Part shown: piece by piece, positions 57,183 through 64,000 of the stretch | How positions within the stretch are numbered: position 1 is the stretch's first letter | How the letters are laid out: each line of letters begins with the position of its first letter | Source of the DNA: Isochrysis galbana | Lineage: Eukaryota; Haptophyta; Isochrysidales; Isochrysidaceae | NCBI GenBank assembly: GCA_018136815.1 | Contig: CM030936.1 | Coordinates: forward strand, 4,973,207-5,037,206 | Direction of reading: 5' to 3' | DNA length: 64,000 nucleotides | Made by a program: the position numbers and the translations under genes | Notes under the pieces: model-generated | Database searches by the model: none | Seen by the model: only the letters and a program-made list of their open reading frames with translations | Told to the model about the DNA's origin: nothing

Positions 57183-58172
57183 CGCTTTCTCTGGTTGATT
57201 GCGTTTGTCGACCCAGCCGGTTGAGGCAGCGACGATGGCGTTGAAGAAGGTTTCACGGCCATTGGCCTTGTTGGTGATGAGGGCAGCCATCGGCTTGGAG
57301 ATGGTCTTCAGGTCTCCGCCTTCTCGCCACTCCCACTCCACGCCCGCTGCGCGCATAGCAGCTTCGGCATCTTCCCGAGTGTTCACGTTAAAGGTAGCCT
57401 TCCACGATTTGCCGAGAGGCGAAGTCAAGTCGGTCTCCTCCGGCAATATTCTGACGTACCTCACGCCTAGTTGCGCCAGCTTTGCCGCAAATTGTGGATG
57501 CGTGCGGCGTAGGTAGTCCGCCACCTGGTGCGATGGAATGATTGGAGTGGCACCACCTGACGGCGGGGCAACCTCACAAAAGAAGCAGATGTACGAAGGC
57601 GGCTGCTCGCACTGAGCCATTTCGTGGTGAAAGGGGATCGGCTCTTGCGGAGGGGCTTCGTTGGCAGTGAACACTCCAGGTGCCTGCTCAGTGCGCGGCG
57701 CGGCGGAGCAACCTGAGGCGAATCCCTCAAGTTGAAGTGCATGGACAAGTTCTGAAAAGCCAGCAGCGTCGGCCAAGCCTCCAAAATCACGGAGCAGCAC
57801 GGCGCCATTACGTGCCACGAGGTCGAGTAATGTGGCGCGGTTCCGGCGAACCCACGAGATCAGCTCTGGAAGTGACCCCTCGCCTGCCGTCTTTTTTGGC
57901 CCGATGGCCAGCGGAAAGCGCATACCATCCCACTCGTGCTGCTCTCCGTCGGTGAGCGCCAGCACGTGCGTCCCTCGCGGCAGCCGCTGGCGCCTGCGCG
58001 CATGGGCAGTATAGAGCATGGCCTCATACGGCGTGATACTACGCTCCGCACTACGCTCCGTACTATACTCCAACGACTCGAGTGGCGGGCCTCTGCGAGG
58101 TGTTGCGCGGGCTGGCGTGCCATCCGTGTGGCGAGCCGCGAGCACGAGCGCGAGTAGGAGCCGGATATCCAT
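57183..58172 (-). CDS. N-terminal part of a TauD/clavaminate-synthase-like Fe(II)/2-oxoglutarate dioxygenase
   Basis: ATG 58172 opens a signal-peptide-like start (MDIRLLLALVLAA) and 330 codons ending at a clear donor (GCG then GTGAGTG, intron from 57182) seven bases from the gap. The first iron-ligand motif is visible at residues 182-184 (FHHEMAQ, His-x-Glu), along with NGAVLLRDFG and FNAIVAASTGWVDKRNQPEKA. The distal His and the 2OG-binding Arg are absent. They are supplied by the exon at 29254-29889 on the other strand, whose phase (0) and first residues (VIFGDSTPL) fit exactly. The hydroxylation substrate is unknown. ATG 58172 is preferred because the upstream frame is low-complexity proline. 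Confidence 0.88.
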
Positions 58173-58412
58173 TCTCGCCGGCGGCGGCGGCGGCGGTGGC
58201 GGAGTTTCTGGGGGAGGGGAGTGGAGTAAGGCGGCGGGTGAACGTGCGAGCAAGCGGTCAAGCTAGCGGTAGAGTGAGGCTTGGGGCTTGAGGGAGGGAT
58301 GGAGGGACGGAGGAAAGGGACAGGGAGAGAGACGGAGAGGTGTGGGGCTCGGGGACGTTGCGAGGGGGAAAGGCACCACACAGAGCGAGGGAGGGCGGCA
58401 AGGATGGACGGA

Positions 58413-58417
<5 letters not shown>

Positions 58418-58466
<49 letters not shown>
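58418..58466. repeat. CT microsatellite
   Basis: About 50 bp of pure CT upstream of the dioxygenase gene (58172). The interval 58467-59438 has pyrimidine-rich stretches and no supported gene. Confidence 0.95.
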
Positions 58467-58468
<2 letters not shown>

Positions 58469-59438
58469 CGCCGCCTCTCTCCCCATCTCTCGGCCCCCAA
58501 TCCCTCAACTACATGAGTGGTTAGAGAGTACTCTTCCCTCTCGCCCCTCTCCGCCGCCCGCCGCCCTCTCTCTTCCTCCCCGCCCCCCCCCCCTCCTTTT
58601 CCCCAGGCGCGGGACTCGAGACACACCTGTTGGAGGTGGAATAGGGGAGTCTCGAGGCCACCCACCCACTATCAAGGTGCAACGGACCCCCCCCCCCGGA
58701 ACACGAGAGGAGGGGCGGGGGGGTATACATAACAAATGCCCTCTTCCCCTCTCTGTGTTGTGCGTTCCCTTCATCCTCCTTTCCCTCGAGATTTCGTCTG
58801 CTTCATGCTCTCTTCCTCTTCAATTCTCCCCCACTCCCATCATTCATTTCGTCTTTTCGTCAAAGAAGAGAAGGAGAAGACGAAGAAGAAGTCGCGCTCT
58901 CTCACGACTCCCCTCCCCTCCTCACATCCCCTGCTGCTCCCTTCCTCATGGTGGCTCCCTACCTCTTGATAACTCTATGATTAGAGTACTCGAGCAAAAC
59001 CTGTAGCCATACCCCTATCTACAATAATATACAATACCACTCGCTGTATCCTACCCCTTCCCACCCGCCCGCCTATTTAGATGTGTGTTCGGTATATCAT
59101 CAGATGATAGGAATGTACAGGGGGGAGGGGGGGGTTGCCGCCGGAGGAGGTATGTTGTTCTCATTCTCATGCTATTTCTGGTGACTTTATCGATCTGATG
59201 CAATCACCTCTGCTACTATAAAATGAGCCGCGCTGTCCCCCTTTTTCTTGGGGTCTCCTCCTCGTTGCTCACTCTCGGTCTTTTAAGCGAATACAAGAGC
59301 GCGACATTTCTATGATATCAGCTTCCAACGGGGGCGGGGGGGAGGGGAAGGTTGACATGGGGGCAGAGAGAGAGAGAGAGGAGGAGACTTGCAGACGGAG
59401 GGAGGACAGCAGAGTCGGAGATCGGCGGGCCAGTGACA

Positions 59439-60878
59439 ATGGCAGCTGGCACGACAGCACTCTCGGCGCTCTCGCTCGCCGCGGCCGCCACCTCCTGCAG
59501 CTCTCTGCCCTCGCTACGGCTGCGCTCGGGGGACCAGATACCCGTGCGTACCCACCCACCCCATTCCCTCAGCGCATGCACGCCACCATAGCGCCACGGC
59601 GTGCAGCCCAGCCCTCTCACGCTTCTCGTTGGCACACGCGCCCAGGCGGTCGGACTCGGGCTCTGGAAAATCTCGCGGCAAGCGACGGCGCAGACGGTTT
59701 ACGACGCCATTGCCAGTGGCTACCGCCACTTTGACTGCGCCTGCGACTATGGCAATGAAGCTGAGGTCGGTGACGGATTCCGCAAGGCCTTCAAGGATGG
59801 TCTGGTCACACGCGACGAGCTGTGGGTGACAACCAAGTTGTGGAACACATATCACGCACCGGAACACGTCGAGCCGGCCCTCCGCAGATCGCTCTCCGAC
59901 CTGGGCTTGGATTACGTTGATCTCTTCCTGATGCACTTTCCCTTCGCGCAGCGTTTCGTCCCATTCGAGACTCGGTATCCGCCGGAGTGGGTGTTCGATC
60001 CAAAAGCGCCAGATCCAACTGTGGAGCTCGCCAACATTCCTGTACATGTTACTTGGACGGCCATGGAGGCGACTGTGCGCAATGGCTTGGCCAAGAACAT
60101 CGGTGTGTGCAATTTCAACAGCGCTCTACTTCGTGACCTCATCGCCGGCGCGGACATTCCACCAGCGGTTCTCCAGATTGAGCTTCATCCTTATAACCAG
60201 CAACCAAAGCTAGTGCGGTTTGCCCAAGAGCAGGTGCTTGCTGCCGGATGTCTGCCTGGCATGCCCTTTATCCGCGCCCCAACTGCAGCAGAAGGGGCCT
60301 TTGTATTTGCCTCGCCCTCGGCACACTCACCTTGTCTACATGGTGTACATCACTCAATCTCTCCTTTTGATACGATGGACGTGCTCAGGGTTTAGTGGTA
60401 ACTGGTTTCTCGCCTCTCGGGGCTGGATCCTATGTCGAGTTGGATATGGCAAGCGCCTCGGACTCTGCGTTGCACGACCCGACAATCAAGCAAATCGCCT
60501 CCAAATATCAGGTGTGGCCTCACGTCACCGTCATGAGTAAGGGAACGTGGCGTGATGTTTCCCCAAGATGCCTTCTGTGGCACCACACTTGCCCACTGCC
60601 CAGATTGTTGCTGTTGCATACTCATTTGCCCCCTCACCTCGGCGATGCACCAGGTTGCTCCAGCGCAAGTAATGTTGCGCTGGGGAATCCAGCGCGGCGT
60701 CTCTGTAGTGCCCAAGTCTACAAAGTCTGAGCGCCTCCGTCAAAATCTAGATGTTGCATCCTTCAATCTTGATGACGACGACATGCAGGCCATCGCGAAG
60801 CTGGACCAAGGCCGCCGATACAACGACCCTGGTGTGTTCGCAGAGGGAATGGGCGCATTCCTTCCTATTTACGACTGA
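59439..60878 (+). CDS. aldo-keto reductase, D-xylose-reductase-like
   Basis: CDS is join(59439..59543, 59646..60233, 60389..60511, 60654..60878), 346 residues, all junctions in phase 0. The fold is a TIM barrel that reduces aldehydes or sugars with NAD(P)H. The catalytic tetrad is visible: Asp and Tyr in FDCACDYGNEAEVG, Lys in TTKLWNTYH, His in LFLMHFP. AKR2-type sugar reductase features follow (VPFETRYPPEW, IGVCNFN, QIELHPYNQQPKL, VVPKSTKSERLRQN, LDQGRRYNDP). Introns are 59544-59645 (GTGCGT), 60234-60388 (GTGCTT) and 60512-60653 (GTGTGG), all ending CAG. The splice joins QIP to AVGLGLWKI and KYQ to VAPAQVMLRW. The exon 1 Ala-rich start could be a weak targeting sequence. Similarity to yeast xylose reductase is from memory of conserved blocks, so the substrate is an inference. 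Confidence 0.9.
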
Positions 60879-61440
60879 TTTGATTGCGGGTAGCATGTAG
60901 TGCCGAGGGCTTGCCGACGATTTTGCAATTTTGCTGGTCCTGGTCAGGAAAGGGTGCGTACGTATGTTTGCGTTGTAATCATGAAAATTCTTGTGAATTG
61001 TGGCTGGGGAAGTGGAGCATGCGGCTGTGGTAGTGCGTGAGAGTTCATCTGGAGTCTAGGATTTGAAAAATCGCTGAACATCAGCCGGTACTTGCCTAGT
61101 TGTCACGTCAGGCCCGACGTCACTGTCGTCAGGTAGGTGTCAGGTCAGTTGAACCTGACGGTGACCGTCAGGCGTCTCGTCATATGGCTGACCGATCTAC
61201 GATTAAAAATATTAGAAAGGAATATATAAAAGGTACAAGTTGTCAAAAAATGAGTGTCTGGTGCCTATGGCACTATCCTCACCAGCATGTGTCCGAGCAG
61301 TCTCGAACGCGTGCCATGTGCAATTCAACGTGTGCCGCGACGCACTGTGCCACCGTAGCTTGCGTAAGACTCAAGGGGTCGTGTTGCGGGTAGGGGGGGT
61401 TGCCCGTTCCCCCTTGTACATCACCGTTCATTAGGTTTCC
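60879..61440. other. intergenic, no gene seen
   Basis: This holds the 3' UTR of the reductase. Around 61090-61200 there are several CTGACGTCA..GTCAGG words in both orientations (again at 62020-62090), which could form hairpins; they are too irregular to delimit. Confidence 0.4.
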
Positions 61441-61449
61441 TTCGCGTGA

Positions 61450-61990
61450 CTCCCTCCCCGCCGTCACGCCCCGGTGCCCCCTCCCTGCATTGCGTCTCCC
61501 TTCCCGCCATCAGGTTTCCCCGCGAGCCCCCCCCCTCTTCGTTGTCACTCTCCGACGCCCCCTCCCCCGCGTCGGCCCACTAGGTCCGCCCCCCCCTCTC
61601 TCTCTTCCCCCGTTCTCTCCCCGAGTGTCTCTTTGAGTTTCCGGCCTCGTTTCATCCCTCTCTCTTTCCGCGTGTTTTTTCCCTTCCCGGTGTTTACTTT
61701 TCCCGCGAGTGTCCTCTCCCTTGTTCTTCGTTCTGCGACCAGCGCCACCGCTCGAGCGCTCCCGTGCCCCTTCTCGTCTGCCTGTGTCCTCCGCGCTCGT
61801 CTCGCTCGTCCTCATGCCGTCCGAGACCGAACCCTCGGTCTCGACCTCGTCCGCGCGTGCCTCCCCCGTCCGTGTCATCCCATCCCTTGTGCTCCCTTCT
61901 GTTTGTACTTCACATGTTACTGAGCCCCTCCACATCAGCACACACCACAGCCTCCCATCACTCAGCACAACCACAGGTCGCTTACTACTA
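61450..61990 (+). mobile_element. retroelement-type leader with short Ser-rich frame (copy of 28253-28830)
   Basis: A pyrimidine-rich leader (GTTTCATCCCTCTCTCTTTCC) precedes ATG 61813 and MPSETEPSVSTSSARAS. The end GTACTTCACATGTTAC matches the minus-strand copy at 28.3 kb. Fossil of unknown class. Confidence 0.4.
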
Positions 61991-62736
61991 ACTACTATAT
62001 TTTTATAAATATTAATTGGACCTGACGTCAGGTCTGACGTCACTGGTGTAAGGTTGTGTTAGGCCCTGTGGACATGACACCTGACGATAGGTTTGACAAC
62101 CGGCAACCGGGGGTACTTGTAGGGCGGTCAAACACTGATTTATAACTACTAACATGTTGGGGGGGGCTGCATTTTTTGACCGTCCCCCAAAGCCCATAAA
62201 AAAACTCCCAGGGGGCTCACCTGCCGCCACGAAAAATTCCCGAGGAAAATGGAAAATGGTGGGTTCTACCGCCCCCCTCGCCCCCCCTCTGCACACGCGC
62301 TGGGGCTCTAACAGTAAAGAACTGGCGGTCGCGCCGCGGGGACGATAAGCTTATTTCAGGGCAGTTGTTTCATGACACGCGATTCCCCCGAGATCCGTCC
62401 GCGCGATCAGGCGCCCGACCTTCATCTGGTGCCTAGAGCAGGGAGGGAAGTCACCCGCGGAGCACCCCGGGCACCCCACAGCGCGTGCACACGACTGCCT
62501 TGGCCACTAAATAGTCTATCCTGACCGCCCCGACCCGCCCCTCGCAGGAATCGCCCGCGTTCGTACTCGACAACGACCTCTACCTCCTCGACGCTGGGGC
62601 CGTCGACGCGTGGCTAGCAGCGCCAATGTCCAGGCAGAGAGCGCTTGCTTAACGTAATTCGTCGGCATGAGGCACGCCCACATCGAGATACGAGGAGGTA
62701 ATCGACTCCGAAGATTCCGATGCTTGACGAGCGAGC
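61991..62736. other. intergenic with the 15-bp shared motif and a possible small exon
   Basis: TAGGGCGGTCAAACA lies at 62120-62134, and GGGACGGTCAAAAAA occurs inverted near 62175-62189. After a CGCAG at about 62549 a plus-strand frame reads SPAFVLDNDLYLLDAGAVDAW before a stop at about 62652. It is coding-like but unassigned. Confidence 0.3.
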
Positions 62737-62922
62737 CTATCGCTTGCTTGTTGGCGGCGAGCGGTGAGGGTGTGTCGAACATGCGATGACTACTGGCTCG
62801 TAGGCAGAGGGCCGTTCGATCGAGCCGGCAGCTGACGCAGCCGTGAAAGAGTCGTTGGTTGTTGCTTGCGGGAATATGTCTGAGAGGTCATAGTAGGAGT
62901 CGGGTCTGACAGTGTCTGCCAT
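62737..62922 (-). other. short Ser/Thr-rich frame, doubtful
   Basis: ATG 62922 gives about 61 residues (MADTVRPDSYYDLSDIFPQ). It follows a pyrimidine-rich minus-strand leader, as in the family D copies, so it may be another retroelement 5' part. No domain. The stretch 62923-63895 shows nothing further that I can support. Confidence 0.25.
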
Positions 62923-63895
62923 CGAGCGCTGGGGCGAAGAGGGAGACGGAGGTCCGGAGGTTCGCAACGCGCGGCGTTGGAGGGTAGGGACGAGGCTAGC
63001 TAGCGAGCTAGTGGAAGAGAGAGAATGAGAACGAGAGCTTCTTAGGTCCAAGGTAGACACGAGGGACTACAACGCAGGGACTCCAAAAAGTTCCCGACAC
63101 ACGGACACGGACACACGCGAACTAAACCAAACAGGGCGAAAACTAACCACACCCAGGACGGACTGCCAAGCGTCGGTACCAAGGCAACTTATCGGCGCAC
63201 GGACATGCGACAGAGGAGTCGGAACAACGAGGGCAGACCTCGCTGGGGAGCTACAACCGATACACGAAGAGAAGACAGAAGACAATCATGGAACGTTTGA
63301 TGACATCGAAAGAAAGTAAGAGAAGGGGCGGAATGTCAATCGACGAGACCTTGAGGCATAAAATAACCCACAGGTTAGAAGTAAAAGTCTGTCATCGTAT
63401 GGAATACGACACTCCCCGACTAGATTCGAGTCGTCTCGACGAGCGGCATGGAAGGAGAACAAAGCAACCGAAATAGAAGAAATCCAGAATTAGAACAACG
63501 AGGCGAGAGAAACCCAAAATAACCGAGAAACCAAACGTTGAAGGCAACGCTGAAAATAGAAGACGAGAGCACCCGTGGGCCCTTTGAGCACAAATTCGGA
63601 AGCTTGACGCGGCAACCTATTTGTACGCATCGTCCCACCCATTTCTCCCTTTTACAGGAGTTTTGCTTGGGTGTTGCGGTGGGTGCAACCGCAGACGACA
63701 CGCGTCTCATCTCCTGCAAACAACGGCGATCAACGAAGAAAGAGAAACAATCTGCAACAACCACGAAAGGGAGGGAATGATTCCGAAGACACGCGAAATT
63801 CGGTGAAGTGCAATCTCCGACAACCCTATTATTGGAGTCAAAGAGAGAAGTCACAGAGGGGGAAGGGGGAAAGGCCGCGGACGGAGCGTCGAGCG

Positions 63896-64000
63896 ATGGC
63901 AGCGAGGAACGGAGCCATGATGACCGAGGAGGAGATCGACCTTCGCCGCACCGAGCTCCGCAAGTACCTGTCGGAGGCGCGTGGCGGTTACGTGACGAAA
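63896..64000 (+). CDS. start of a gene, cut by the window edge
   Basis: ATG 63896 opens 35 codons to the last base of the window without a stop: MAARNGAMMTEEEIDLRRTE, then LRKYLSEARGGYVTK. The helical, charged composition and strong GC third positions look genuine, and a purine-rich leader precedes it. Two further ATGs at residues 8 and 9 are possible starts. Too short to assign. Confidence 0.55.
   Translation, partial: MAARNGAMMTEEEIDLRRTELRKYLSEARGGYVTK

Noticed and set aside
62737-63060. Minus-strand frame of 107 codons as a host gene
   Set aside because: It opens with GTG, has no domain, and the leader layout resembles retroelement family D; kept only as a doubtful short frame.

Overview
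This is nuclear DNA of a high-GC eukaryote, most likely a unicellular alga of the haptophyte type. That placement is an inference. It rests on spliced genes with short introns (about 90 to 180 nt) whose donors nearly always begin GTG, one GC-AG intron, giant Ser-Pro4 cell-wall-type glycoproteins, a dually acylatable TPR protein, and gene-sized islands set in a sea of dispersed repeats. I see no rRNA, tRNA, CRISPR array or prokaryotic operon. Two runs of exactly 100 N (28968-29067 and 57076-57175) split the window into three contigs.

Left contig (1-28967). An interrupted LTR-like remnant is followed by a complete PAM18/TIM14 import-motor gene whose first coding exon is just the ATG. Next come a long TRM1 tRNA methyltransferase fused to a parallel beta-helix (minus strand), a Ty1/copia fossil whose 3' LTR ends 58 bp from the TRM1 start, and two proline-rich secreted glycoprotein genes. 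The second of these contains about 7.5 kb of a 15-bp minisatellite. An acidic protein gene converges on its 3' end. The contig closes with small unassigned genes and DNA-transposon-like inverted repeats.

Middle contig (29068-57075). It holds the last exon of an Fe(II)/2-oxoglutarate dioxygenase and a long tract of retroelement-derived leaders and Ser/Pro-rich frames. It also has a hypothetical gene behind a GA microsatellite, a LINE 3' end, an FG-repeat/coiled-coil/zinc-finger gene, and several copies of ~0.2-0.6 kb dispersed repeats. A single-exon acylated TPR protein, a multi-exon mitochondrial-type Na+/Ca2+ exchanger (NCLX/CCX) and a DUF501 membrane protein that runs into the gap complete it.

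Right contig (57176-64000). It has the first 330 codons of an Fe(II)/2OG dioxygenase on the minus strand, ending at a splice donor beside the gap. A complete four-exon xylose-reductase-like aldo-keto reductase, retroelement leaders and the first 35 codons of a new gene follow.

The main finding is about the assembly. The dioxygenase N-terminal part (57183-58172, minus) and C-terminal part (29254-29889, plus) are exactly complementary, both in phase 0, and each sits beside an N gap. They become one gene if the middle contig is inverted. The main biological oddities are the TRM1-beta-helix fusion, the minisatellite-built glycoprotein, the start-codon-only exon of PAM18, and several uncatalogued-looking repeat families.
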